From the NCBI RefSeq assembly GCF_030412265.1, contig NZ_JAUHLN010000008.1:1-64000 (forward strand): DNA of 64,000 nucleotides. The letters are read 5' to 3'. The stretch comes from Fictibacillus terranigra (lineage in GTDB: Bacteria > Bacillota > Bacilli > Bacillales > Fictibacillaceae). Below the pieces are notes generated by a model. That model had not been told where the DNA came from, did no database searches, and saw only the letters and a list, made by a program, of their open reading frames with translations. Positions within the stretch are counted from its first letter, which is position 1, and every line of letters begins with the position of its first letter. Shown piece after piece: positions 6,901-15,272 of this stretch. A program made the position numbers and the translations under genes.

Positions 6901-7938
6901 ATGAAAGCAGCGGTTTTTCACGGTCCCAACGAACTTAAGCTTCAAGAGGTTCGAAAACCGGAAATCAATGAAAATGAAGTACTTGTTAAGGTTAACGCTA
7001 GTGCCGTCTGCGGTACGGATGTAAGAATCTTTGAAGGAAAAAAGACCAAAGGTGTTCGAACTCCTTCGATTATAGGACATGAACTTGTTGGCACTATTGT
7101 CGAAGTGGGTTTAGAAGTGAAGGATTTTTCTAAAGGGGACAGAGTGGCGGTTATGCCTGTAATTCCTTGCAGGAATTGCTATTACTGCCTGAATGGAAGA
7201 GAGAATGTGTGTGCAAACCGAACAGCCATTGGATATGAGTTTGATGGTGGGTTTGCAGAATATGTAAGGATACCAACTGCTGCCCTGGAGGCTGGAAATC
7301 TTGTTAGAATTCCTGCTCATTTATCCTTTGAACAAGCAGTTGTTTCTGAGCCGCTTGCCTGCTGTATTAATGGACAAAGAAAAGCAAGTGTTAAAATGGG
7401 TGACGTTGTCGTTATTATTGGCGGCGGTCCAATCGGCTTGATGCATGTTCAATTAGCTAAAATAGCAAGGGCTAGGTCTGTTGTTCTAAGTGAACCAATC
7501 GAGCATAGACGGAATAAAGCCACCCTGGCTGGTGCAGATGTTACGGTGAATCCTCTCACTGAATCACTGGAGAATATCGTATTAAGCGAATCCGATGGGT
7601 TAGGTGCTGATGTAGTGATTATGGCAATAGGAGTTCCGTCACTGGTCAATCAATGTGCCACCCTGCTTAAAAAGGGCGGAACATTAAGCTTATTTGCTGG
7701 ATTCACAAATGGTGTAATGTCGGAAATAGATCCGAATGTTATACATTATAACGAGATTAATATAAACGGTACATCGTCTTTAACAAGAGCCGATTACCAC
7801 AAAGCACTTTCTTTGATAACTACCGGTCAAATTAACACAGATGTTTTAACCACTACTGGCTACACTCTGGAGGATATTGAGAAAGCAATTATGGATGTGA
7901 AAAATGGAAATGGCATGAAATCAGTGATTACCCAATAA
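6901..7938 (+). CDS. zinc-dependent MDR alcohol/polyol dehydrogenase
   Basis: A 345-residue medium-chain dehydrogenase of the sorbitol/threonine/galactitol-phosphate type. Catalytic zinc ligands appear in SAVCGTD and GHELVG; the structural zinc cysteines are in CRNCYYCLNGRENVC (about residues 85-99). The Rossmann motif is IIGGGPIGLMHVQLAK. It would oxidise a sugar alcohol or sugar acid hydroxyl with NAD(P). AAAGGAG with 9 bases spacing fixes the ATG at 6901. It is the first gene of a tight five-gene row; the substrate cannot be told from sequence. Confidence 0.88.
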   Translation: MKAAVFHGPNELKLQEVRKPEINENEVLVKVNASAVCGTDVRIFEGKKTKGVRTPSIIGHELVGTIVEVGLEVKDFSKGDRVAVMPVIPCRNCYYCLNGRENVCANRTAIGYEFDGGFAEYVRIPTAALEAGNLVRIPAHLSFEQAVVSEPLACCINGQRKASVKMGDVVVIIGGGPIGLMHVQLAKIARARSVVLSEPIEHRRNKATLAGADVTVNPLTESLENIVLSESDGLGADVVIMAIGVPSLVNQCATLLKKGGTLSLFAGFTNGVMSEIDPNVIHYNEININGTSSLTRADYHKALSLITTGQINTDVLTTTGYTLEDIEKAIMDVKNGNGMKSVITQ

Positions 7939-7962
7939 AAAGTAAGAATAGGAGTGTTGACG

Positions 7963-8790
7963 ATGTCCTTTTTAGGTAAGGAAATTCGTATGAATCGCCT
8001 CTTAAATCAGGGATCTGGAAAGCTTTTGGCAGTGGCAGTCGACCAGGCAATGGCACGTGGGATTTTTGAAGAACTCATGCCAATCCAGCGCAAGATGGAT
8101 GAAATCGTTGTTGGTGGCCCGGATGCTATTACCATGCATAAAGGAATTGCAGATATGTGTTACCGCCCCCATGCGGGTAAAACAGGCTTTATTTTAAAAT
8201 GCTCTACCTTCTCACCATGGCAGCCCAACTATGACGCATGGGTTACAGTGGTTGATGAAGCTGTACGATTAGGAGCTGATGCCGTTTCAATGGGATGTAT
8301 TGTTGGCGGTGATGACCAGCCGGAACAGCTGCGTAATCTTGGGATTATTGCCGGGCAGGCAGCGGCTCACGGACTTCCGATGATTGCCCATATTTATCCA
8401 AGAGGAAATCAAATTCCTGAAGAGGATAAAAATAATTGGAAGAATGTGGCCTATGCCGTTCGTGCAGGCGCTGAACTTGGCGTTGACATTGTAAAAACAA
8501 AGTACACTGGAAATCCAGAAACGTTCCACAAGGTTGTTTCCTCGACTCCAGGAAAGGTAGTCGTAGCAGGCGGGGATAACGGGAATAATATAGAAGATTA
8601 TTTTCAAATGGTCTATGACGTCATTGATGCTGGGGGAGTAGGCATTACTTTTGGAAGGATCGTATGGAACAATCCAAATCCAACTGCGGTTGTAAAAGCA
8701 TTTAAAAATATTATTCATAATAAAGGTACTGTCAAAGAAACGATGGAGCTGTATATCGAGTTGATGGATTCACCAGTAACTTCATACTAA
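7963..8790 (+). CDS. class I aldolase of the DhnA/FbaB/LsrF family
   Basis: A 275-residue TIM-barrel aldolase. ATG 7963 is chosen since TAGGAG lies 8 bases upstream; GTG/TTG codons just before it overlap the site. The family signature includes AVDQAM near the N-terminus, ADAVSMGC, and the Schiff-base lysine in GVDIVKTKYTG. The phosphate-binding GGxxxG and GITFGRIVW segments are present. Relatives are archaeal-type fructose-1,6-bisphosphate aldolase and LsrF, which handles phospho-autoinducer-2. Next to an FGGY kinase it probably cleaves or thiolyses the phosphorylated intermediate made by that kinase. Confidence 0.85.
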   Translation: MSFLGKEIRMNRLLNQGSGKLLAVAVDQAMARGIFEELMPIQRKMDEIVVGGPDAITMHKGIADMCYRPHAGKTGFILKCSTFSPWQPNYDAWVTVVDEAVRLGADAVSMGCIVGGDDQPEQLRNLGIIAGQAAAHGLPMIAHIYPRGNQIPEEDKNNWKNVAYAVRAGAELGVDIVKTKYTGNPETFHKVVSSTPGKVVVAGGDNGNNIEDYFQMVYDVIDAGGVGITFGRIVWNNPNPTAVVKAFKNIIHNKGTVKETMELYIELMDSPVTSY

Positions 8791-8802
8791 GGGTGATGAG
8801 CC

Positions 8803-10344
8803 GTGTCTCACATTATTGGAATAGATATTGGAACGAGCGGTATTAAAGTAGGTGCGATGAACAAGGAAGGAGCGCTGGAATTTCTTGAGTTCCAGCCTCT
8901 GTCCCTTGTTTACCCATTAATGGGTTGGGTGGAAATTGACTTAGAGGATACATGGAATAAGACGAAAACATTGCTTTTGAAAGTATGGGAGCAAGTAGAT
9001 ACCATTGGCTCAGTTGATGCCATTTCTCTTTCTACTTTTTGCAACAGTTCTGTGTTTTTAAATGAAAAGGGAGATCCCCTTTACCCCGGTATTGTTTACT
9101 TAGACCAAAGAAGCAGGGATGAATCTGAGCTTATTAAAGAAACTGTGGGTAAAGAGTTATTGTTTAACATCACAAAAAACCGGATAGAGCCTGGGATGTA
9201 TACGGTTACAACACATCTATGGTTTAAGAACCATTATCCCGATTTGTATCAGCAAACATATAAGTGGGGAAACCTTTCAACATTTATTTTGCACAAACTC
9301 ACAGGGAACTTTTTAATGGATTGGACACAATGTTCGTACACTGGAATTTTTGATATTGAAAAATATAATTGGTCACCAGAAATCTACGAGAAGGTGGGTA
9401 TTGATGCCAGGAAGCTTCCTGAGGTTGTGGATCCGAGTTCGGTTATTGGAAACTTCCTGCCTGATTTTTCATCTTATAGTATTCCGGTTATAGCAGGGGC
9501 GGCTGATACAGCCTGTTCAGCAGCGGCACTTGGTCTCGGCGTGAATGAAATGTTTGAATCCGTTGGAACCTCAAATGTTTTAACCGTCTGTACAGACCAG
9601 CCTGATTGTTTGGATAAGCGATTTTTGAATAGATGCCATGTTATGAAAAATCGTTGGCTGTCCCATGGGGCAATGTCTTTCCCCGGTTTAGCCATCCAAT
9701 GGTTCTACGAGCAGTTTTTAAAACCGGAAGGCCATTCAAAACGTATTTTAGAGGATTTGCCCAAGCAATCGATTGCGGGTGCGAACGGTGTATTCTTCCT
9801 GCCGTATATGCAGGGGGAACGAGTACCGATTTGGGATACTAACGCACGTGGGGTCTTTGTAGGCATCCATTTGAATACTGTAAAAGCCGATATGTATCGT
9901 GCCATTTTGGAAGGCTGTTCATATGGTCTAAGACAGATCAATGAAATTATTGAAGAGTGTTACAAATTACAGGCAGAAAGCATGTCTTCCATCGGCGGGG
10001 GATCTAAAAACAGGGAATGGGCCCAAATCAAAGCGAATGTTCTGGAGAAAAAAATTAAGATTAAAGCTATTTCCGAAACGGGTGTATTAGGAGCCTGTAT
10101 CATAGCCGGCACTGCTATTGGCTATTTTTCCTCTCTGGAAGAAGCAGCTACTGCTATAGGGAATGGAACCATATATACGGCTAAGCCTGAGGTCGGCATG
10201 CGGGAAACGTATTCTCAGCTTTATCATATATTCAACGAATTGTATCCTTCATTAAAAACTTTCTTTGCAATTAGCACAGGACAAAGTGCCAAAGGTGGAG
10301 TACAAGTTGAGACCAACCATATATATAACGAGGTTACTACCTAA
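8803..10344 (+). CDS. FGGY-family carbohydrate kinase
   Basis: A 513-residue sugar kinase of the gluconokinase/xylulokinase/LsrK superfamily. GTG at 8803 is the start; AGGGTGATGAG directly precedes it. The phosphate-1 motif is GIDIGTSGIKVG at residues 4-15, the N-terminal FGGY domain runs to about 245 and the C-terminal domain (GAADTACSAAALGLG onward, with SIGGGSKNREWAQIKANV) to about 460. It would phosphorylate the imported or oxidised substrate before aldolase cleavage. Its last 13 codons overlap the start of the next gene. Confidence 0.9.
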   Translation: MSHIIGIDIGTSGIKVGAMNKEGALEFLEFQPLSLVYPLMGWVEIDLEDTWNKTKTLLLKVWEQVDTIGSVDAISLSTFCNSSVFLNEKGDPLYPGIVYLDQRSRDESELIKETVGKELLFNITKNRIEPGMYTVTTHLWFKNHYPDLYQQTYKWGNLSTFILHKLTGNFLMDWTQCSYTGIFDIEKYNWSPEIYEKVGIDARKLPEVVDPSSVIGNFLPDFSSYSIPVIAGAADTACSAAALGLGVNEMFESVGTSNVLTVCTDQPDCLDKRFLNRCHVMKNRWLSHGAMSFPGLAIQWFYEQFLKPEGHSKRILEDLPKQSIAGANGVFFLPYMQGERVPIWDTNARGVFVGIHLNTVKADMYRAILEGCSYGLRQINEIIEECYKLQAESMSSIGGGSKNREWAQIKANVLEKKIKIKAISETGVLGACIIAGTAIGYFSSLEEAATAIGNGTIYTAKPEVGMRETYSQLYHIFNELYPSLKTFFAISTGQSAKGGVQVETNHIYNEVTT

Positions 10345-11272
10345 GGATGTAATCGACAAACTTTCAATCGATTTAAATGTAAGGATGTGGGAAGAGGAGG
10401 AAATCCCGGTACCGAGGGAAATTTTACTCAGGGAAATTAAAAATGCAGATGGCCTCTTATGCTTATTGACAGACATGGTTGATGAAGAGGTCATTAATGA
10501 AGCAACCCGTTTAAAGATTATCAGTAACATGGCAGTCGGCTTTAATAATATCGATATACACTCGGCTCAAAAAAAGGGGATTATTGTAACTAATACTCCT
10601 GGTGTACTCACTGAAACAACCGCAGATTTAACGTTTGCCCTATTAATGGCAACAGCCCGGAGGCTCATAGATGCGTCTGACTGCCTTCGCAAAGGGGAAT
10701 GGGGAGCTTGGTCCCCGATGCAGCATACAGGCCAGGAAGTATATGGTGCAACGTTAGGGATAGTTGGATTAGGAAGAATAGGGGAAGCGCTTGTAAAGTG
10801 GGCGAAAGGATTTAACATGAATGTCCTTTATTATAATCGCACGCAAAAATTTTATAAAGAGAGGGAGCTGGAGATCCATTTCACGAAACTGCGGGACTTA
10901 TTGAAGCAAGCGGATTTTGTCTGCCTTCTCCTTCCGTTTAGTCACGAGGTTTACCACTTCATTGGGAAAGAGGAATTATCGCTTATGAAAAGCAATGCCA
11001 TTCTCATTAATACCGCAAGAGGCGGGATTGTTGATGAAGACGCATTATTTGACGCATTAAAGAAAGGCAAGATTTGGGCTGCCGGTCTTGATGTATTTGA
11101 AGAGGAACCGGTCTCTTCTGATCATCCTTTACTTTCCCTACCTAATGTTGTCACGCTTCCTCATATCGGAAGTGCAAGTGTTCAAACAAGAATCAACATG
11201 GCCAAATTAGCTGCTGATAATATTCTGAATGTTCTAAGTGAAAAAAAGCCAATTACCCCAGTTAAACTTTAA
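10307..11272 (+). CDS. D-isomer-specific 2-hydroxyacid dehydrogenase (GyaR/SerA-like)
   Basis: Start TTG at 10307 is chosen because AAAGGTGGAG ends 6 bases upstream, giving a usual-length protein of 321 residues; a TTG 14 codons earlier lacks a site. The NAD-binding motif is GLGRIG (about residues 145-150) and the catalytic Arg-Glu-His set can be seen in NTARGGIVDEDAL, EEEPV and LPHIGSAS. Such enzymes reduce glyoxylate or hydroxypyruvate or oxidise 2-hydroxyacids. In this row it may recycle the small keto acid or aldehyde acid released by the aldolase. The gene overlaps the kinase gene by 38 bases in another frame. Confidence 0.88.
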   Translation: MRPTIYITRLLPKDVIDKLSIDLNVRMWEEEEIPVPREILLREIKNADGLLCLLTDMVDEEVINEATRLKIISNMAVGFNNIDIHSAQKKGIIVTNTPGVLTETTADLTFALLMATARRLIDASDCLRKGEWGAWSPMQHTGQEVYGATLGIVGLGRIGEALVKWAKGFNMNVLYYNRTQKFYKERELEIHFTKLRDLLKQADFVCLLLPFSHEVYHFIGKEELSLMKSNAILINTARGGIVDEDALFDALKKGKIWAAGLDVFEEEPVSSDHPLLSLPNVVTLPHIGSASVQTRINMAKLAADNILNVLSEKKPITPVKL

Positions 11273-11677
11273 AAAATGATTATTTCTGATATCGCGGGAA
11301 GACAAAGATATAGTGATCCTCCAGATATAGGACAAGAAGCATGAGTAGGTAAATATAAGCTTTTGCTGTCTCTTACATAACATGGCTGTCTAAAAATTGC
11401 TGATAATAGGAGTATTACAGGAAAGAATGGCCATGGAGAAACATCCAGAAAGATTATTTGTTAAATACTCCGCTATCGAAAAGCTGCAGAATTAAACGGA
11501 TTAGTAGAACTGTTGGTTAGTGAACTGCTCGGATGATCGCAAGAGCAGCTATTATTTTTTATTTTTTATGTCTGAATAGTTTGAAAATAAATGCCTGGTT
11601 TGTTCTTTACACCCAGATACTTACTTATGTGAATCTGATTTTTTTATATCATTTTAATTTATTGTTGGAGGGTGAAA
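11273..11677. other. gap with short remnants
   Basis: No supported gene. CTGCTC...GAGCAG near 11522-11546 followed by a T-rich stretch may be a weak terminator behind the dehydrogenase. Short coding-like pieces around 11440-11540 lack a start. Confidence 0.3.
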
Positions 11678-13027
11678 ATGATGGCAGTACCTCAATCCAA
11701 AATTAAGGCTGTACCATCAACAAAGACAAAATCAAGCTTTCGCTGGGTAGTCTTGACTATTATTTTTGGTGCCTATTTTGTATGTTACGCTGACCGAACG
11801 AATATTGGAGTTGTTTTACCGTTTATTCAAAAAGAGTTTACTCTAAATAACTTCCAGGCTGGTGCGGTTGCGAGTTTCTTTTTCCTGGGATATGCCATTA
11901 CACAAATTCCGGCAGGTTTTGCTCTGGGTAAAAAGGGGTCAAGGGGTATAGGTGCACTTGCAATCCTTGCCTTCTCACTTGTAACATTCCTACTTGGTAC
12001 AGTAAAAAATGCAACCTCTTTGGTATTGCTTCGTTTAGGATTAGGGATTGCAGAAGGACCTGCACCTGTAACTATGACTTCTACAATTAACCAGTGGTTC
12101 CCTGCTAGGGAGAAGGCTACGGCTACAGGTGTATTTATTGCCTCAACCCAGCTGGCGCCGATTGTGGTTCCTATTATCGCTTCATGGATAGCTGTCACCC
12201 AAGGCTGGCGATCTGTGTTCTATTGGTTTGCTATACCGGGTATTATTATGGCAATTATCTGGTATGCCTTTGTACGAACTAAACCTGAGGATTCTCCAAA
12301 TGTTTCCGAAGCGGAAGCTAGGTATATTCGCGAAAGTCAAGCAATCCAAGTAAGTTCTGGCAAGGAAAAATCCTTTGGCTGGCTCGATAAATTCATTCGT
12401 TATCAAAAAGCAGCACCTTTAACTACATTTAAAAGTGTCTTTGCTTCCTGGAATATTTGGGGAAATACCCTTACTTATTTTTTAATGAACAGTGTAATAT
12501 ATGGAATTTTGACTTGGGTTCCAAGTTATTTGGTGGTTGCAAAAGGGTACTCTTTTATGAAAATGGGATTCGTAGCATCGATGCCGGCTGTTGGCGGTTT
12601 ATTGGGAGCTATTCTTGGCGGATTTTTATCAGATAAAGTTTTCGAGAAAAGACGCAAACCTACTATGTTAATAACTGCTACTGCTGCAGCCGTCATGATG
12701 TTTGTTATTATCAATATTCCGGATAACGGAGCGCTTGTTGCTCTCTGTCTGGGTCTTGCTGGTTTCTTCCTTAATATAGGCTGGCCTGCTTTTACGGCAT
12801 ATCCAATGGGTTTAACCACCAGAGATACCTACCCAGTAGCGATAGCTACAGTAAACAGCGGCGGCAATCTTGGCGGTTTTTTTTCCCCAATGATCGTAGG
12901 AGCTATTTTGGATACAACAAACAATTATAACCTTGCGTTTGGTTACTTTGGATTCCTACTTATTCTAGGGTTCCTAATCATTCTAAGTTTAAAAGAACCA
13001 ATTCAGCATGAATATAAAACTTCATAA
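11678..13027 (+). CDS. MFS transporter, anion:cation symporter (ACS) type
   Basis: A 449-residue permease with 12 hydrophobic segments. ATG 11678 has GGAGGG 6-8 bases upstream. The stretch YADRTNIGVVLPFIQKEF followed by FFLGYAITQIPAG is typical of the ACS group that includes glucarate, galactonate, hexuronate and phthalate carriers, so a sugar acid or similar organic anion is the likely cargo. It lies 400 bases behind the catabolic row and ahead of a strong terminator, so it may have its own promoter. The presence of an aldonate-type carrier suggests the substrate enters unphosphorylated, fitting an internal kinase. Confidence 0.88.
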   Translation: MMAVPQSKIKAVPSTKTKSSFRWVVLTIIFGAYFVCYADRTNIGVVLPFIQKEFTLNNFQAGAVASFFFLGYAITQIPAGFALGKKGSRGIGALAILAFSLVTFLLGTVKNATSLVLLRLGLGIAEGPAPVTMTSTINQWFPAREKATATGVFIASTQLAPIVVPIIASWIAVTQGWRSVFYWFAIPGIIMAIIWYAFVRTKPEDSPNVSEAEARYIRESQAIQVSSGKEKSFGWLDKFIRYQKAAPLTTFKSVFASWNIWGNTLTYFLMNSVIYGILTWVPSYLVVAKGYSFMKMGFVASMPAVGGLLGAILGGFLSDKVFEKRRKPTMLITATAAAVMMFVIINIPDNGALVALCLGLAGFFLNIGWPAFTAYPMGLTTRDTYPVAIATVNSGGNLGGFFSPMIVGAILDTTNNYNLAFGYFGFLLILGFLIILSLKEPIQHEYKTS

Positions 13028-13162
13028 ACTTCAGCCCCCTGACCGTTCTGTTCGCAAAGGTTGATGTCCCTTCAAACAAAGAAGGGCGCTGTTAATACTA
13101 TGGAAGCAGTTTATGAAATTCAACGTATCAAAGGCAATATAACTTAATGACTGTCAAAAAGT

Positions 13163-13205
13163 AAAACCCGCTTTCAAATTTTCATTTGAGAGCGGGTTTT
13201 TGTTT
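13163..13205. terminator. bidirectional terminator
   Basis: AAAACCCGCT-TCAAA pairs with TTTGAGAGCGGGTTTT around a 6-base loop, followed by TTTTT; ends the MFS transcript and possibly the minus-strand STAS gene. Confidence 0.75.
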
Positions 13206-13392
13206 CTTCCAACGAAGCATTGTAGTCCTCGTTCGTTGCCATAGTCGGTGAAGGAGTCCAAGCCTTCGCATTGCAATTGTTTGTTGATAGAAATAATAGA
13301 TTGAATGGCCGCCCCTTTTTTGGTTAACTTTCCCTTCATTTGTATATCTTCTTTTAGAATCTGAACAAAGGACACGTACCTGACTTACATCA

Positions 13393-13707
13393 TTATATTA
13401 GTCCTGTTACCTCAAATAACCTGCGGACGTGATTCTTCATGCCTTTAAGTATTAAAGTACTGTTGCTCCTTTTCGTTAATTTAAAGGCTCCAGCGAACAC
13501 TCCTAACCCAATACTATCTATAAAATCAATTTTCTCAACATCAATAATGATTTTTTGTTTAGTTTGTTCGGACAAGGGGAAAAGTATTGCTTTTAACTTG
13601 GGTGCTGTGTAGCTCTGAACTTCTCCGACTAATTCCAAATAATGTGTACCGTTCAATTTTTCATGTGTAATATTAAGATCCATCACATTCCCCATTGACA
13701 TACTCAT
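13393..13707 (-). CDS. STAS-domain anti-sigma factor antagonist-like protein
   Basis: A 104-residue single-domain STAS protein, similar in size to RsbV/SpoIIAA. ATG 13707 is preferred as TGGAGG lies 7-8 bases upstream. The conserved loop reads DFIDSIGLG with Ser65 as the expected phosphorylation site. RsbV-type proteins bind an anti-sigma kinase and release a sigma factor. No RsbW/SpoIIAB kinase or sigma gene is nearby, so it is an orphan that would need a partner elsewhere. Confidence 0.75.
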   Translation of the reverse strand: MSMSMGNVMDLNITHEKLNGTHYLELVGEVQSYTAPKLKAILFPLSEQTKQKIIIDVEKIDFIDSIGLGVFAGAFKLTKRSNSTLILKGMKNHVRRLFEVTGLI

Positions 13708-14140
13708 AAGCAAACCTCCAGGAGAAAGATTAGAAAACTTTTATCGTAATTGAGGACCTTCTGTCTTTCCTATCGCTCGTTGATTATTGTCACCTCATTT
13801 ATTTAATAGTGTAACACGCAAATATAAAAGCTTATTGATTAGTTTTTATTAATTTGGATTCGTTTTGTTTTGACAAACGCTTATTGCCCTGATTTTATAA
13901 AAAACGAGCAAATGAAACAAGGGGTGTCTGCAGTATTAAAGCAGCACCCAGTGGCGTGCTTAAGATGACGTAAAAATGATTAGATAAAGCGATGGATTCT
14001 AGTGAAAGCTAAAAACCCATGGTACCCATATAATTATTATAGTTTTCTTCATTGTTTTTGTTACTGGAACTATCATGCCAATTTATAAAAACCTTTATTT
14101 TATGTAAATAAAAAACAGGTCTTTTCTTAACAAATAAAAT
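13708..14140. other. gap without supported gene
   Basis: AT-rich stretch between the STAS gene and the terminator of the next minus-strand gene. I see no gene or clear site in it. Confidence 0.3.
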
Positions 14141-14169
14141 AACCCATTGGCTCTTTAAACCAATGGGTT
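14130..14169 (-). terminator. terminator of the minus-strand PG-binding gene
   Basis: AACCCATTGG (14141-14150) pairs perfectly with CCAATGGGTT (14160-14169); read on the minus strand it is followed by ATTTTATTTG. Confidence 0.75.
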
Positions 14170-14174
14170 GCTGT

Positions 14175-14669
14175 TTACTTGGCGTATAGCCGATAACCAT
14201 CCGATTTATCCGTTCCATTACCAAAAATGGTTGTTGTTGAAGGAGAGGAATCTGACTTATTGTCATACTTCCACTCCATTCTTAAGCCCATAAACCCGCC
14301 AACTCCATAGGTGGAATTATTTTTCTTCTTTATATACTGTGAAAAACTGTTCCAGGTTTTTGGGCCGACGATGCCATCGGCCATTAATCCATTTTCTTTT
14401 TGATATTTCTTTACACCGGCGGCTGTTTTCGGCCCAAATATTCCATCAACATCAACGAGCCCAGTTTCAGTGTAAAAAGACATCACGTTAAGGATATACT
14501 GCATATTCCTAACCTCTTTGTTCGCCTTACCTTGCTTAAGAACAGAATTTTGCTTCCAATTCTCAGGATGATGAAACCCGCTTGCCGAGGCAATGGAAGG
14601 GGTTGACAACATAAAAGTCAGTAATGCAACAAGGATACCTGTCATCCACTTTTTATTAAATTTCAACAT
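14175..14669 (-). CDS. secreted protein with one peptidoglycan-binding domain
   Basis: A 164-residue exported protein. ATG 14669 follows AAAAGGAGAAGTT. A signal peptide (MLKFNKKW, hydrophobic core, cut near ASA-SG) leads into a PG_binding_1 domain at about residues 45-115 (LKQGKANKEVRNMQ...VDGIFGPKTAAGVKKYQ...DGIVGPKTW). The C-terminal 45 residues (YGVGGFMGLRMEWKYDNKSD...) are unlike the family and may bind something else. Related to the two-repeat protein at 1235. Role in wall binding is known for the domain; the tail is unexplained. Confidence 0.82.
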   Translation of the reverse strand: MLKFNKKWMTGILVALLTFMLSTPSIASASGFHHPENWKQNSVLKQGKANKEVRNMQYILNVMSFYTETGLVDVDGIFGPKTAAGVKKYQKENGLMADGIVGPKTWNSFSQYIKKKNNSTYGVGGFMGLRMEWKYDNKSDSSPSTTTIFGNGTDKSDGYRLYAK

Positions 14670-14714
14670 AATAACTTCTCCTTTTCTCCCTTTATTTTCA
14701 TTGTTTAAACTCAT

Positions 14715-15272
14715 AACAATAGTCGTTAGAGGGAAAGAAAAGGTTACAAAATAATTGATCGATTAAAAAATAAATAGGTTAATTATTAAAGGGCAGCGTG
14801 CCTACAGTCCTTCTCAAAGAGTAATTAGAGGTAAAAAAACGAGGAATGGAGAGGTTCTTCCAAGGGTTTTAGGCGGAGGAACCAACAAAGTAATAAGCTG
14901 TATTTGTCTTTCTTCCTCGGAAAAATATAGCCGGTTCAGCCAACAGAAGCAAGTCCAGTTTAGGACTGCTTTTTTTTTCGACAGCGGAATTGATAAATAT
15001 CATTTTCCTGGTTGCTCTGGGCCCATTCTTTCTTCGCTGCCACGTTGATGAATAAACGGGAGTCATTTAAACTCATTCACTTTAAAAACATTCTCAGGTT
15101 GTTTTATCAAAGATTGGTGCGCCTTTAAACAATGAATACAGATAGGAAGTAAATTAGGAATGACGTTGGGGAATTAGCAAGTGATTTATGAGGTGAAGGA
15201 GGAACGTAAAGAGTTAAATAGATTATTGGATGTTATTTTCGTGCAAGGGGCTTATAATCCATCGATAGTGTA
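14715..15272. other. gap with one possible terminator
   Basis: At 14949-14978 AGTCC/GGACT with a GC-flank is followed by nine T on the plus strand, a possible terminator of a lost transcript. No supported coding gene. Confidence 0.35.

Noticed and set aside
13154-13375. A 73-codon minus-strand frame
   Set aside because: It runs into a strong terminator stem and has no good ribosome binding site or recognisable family; possibly a remnant, not supportable as a gene.
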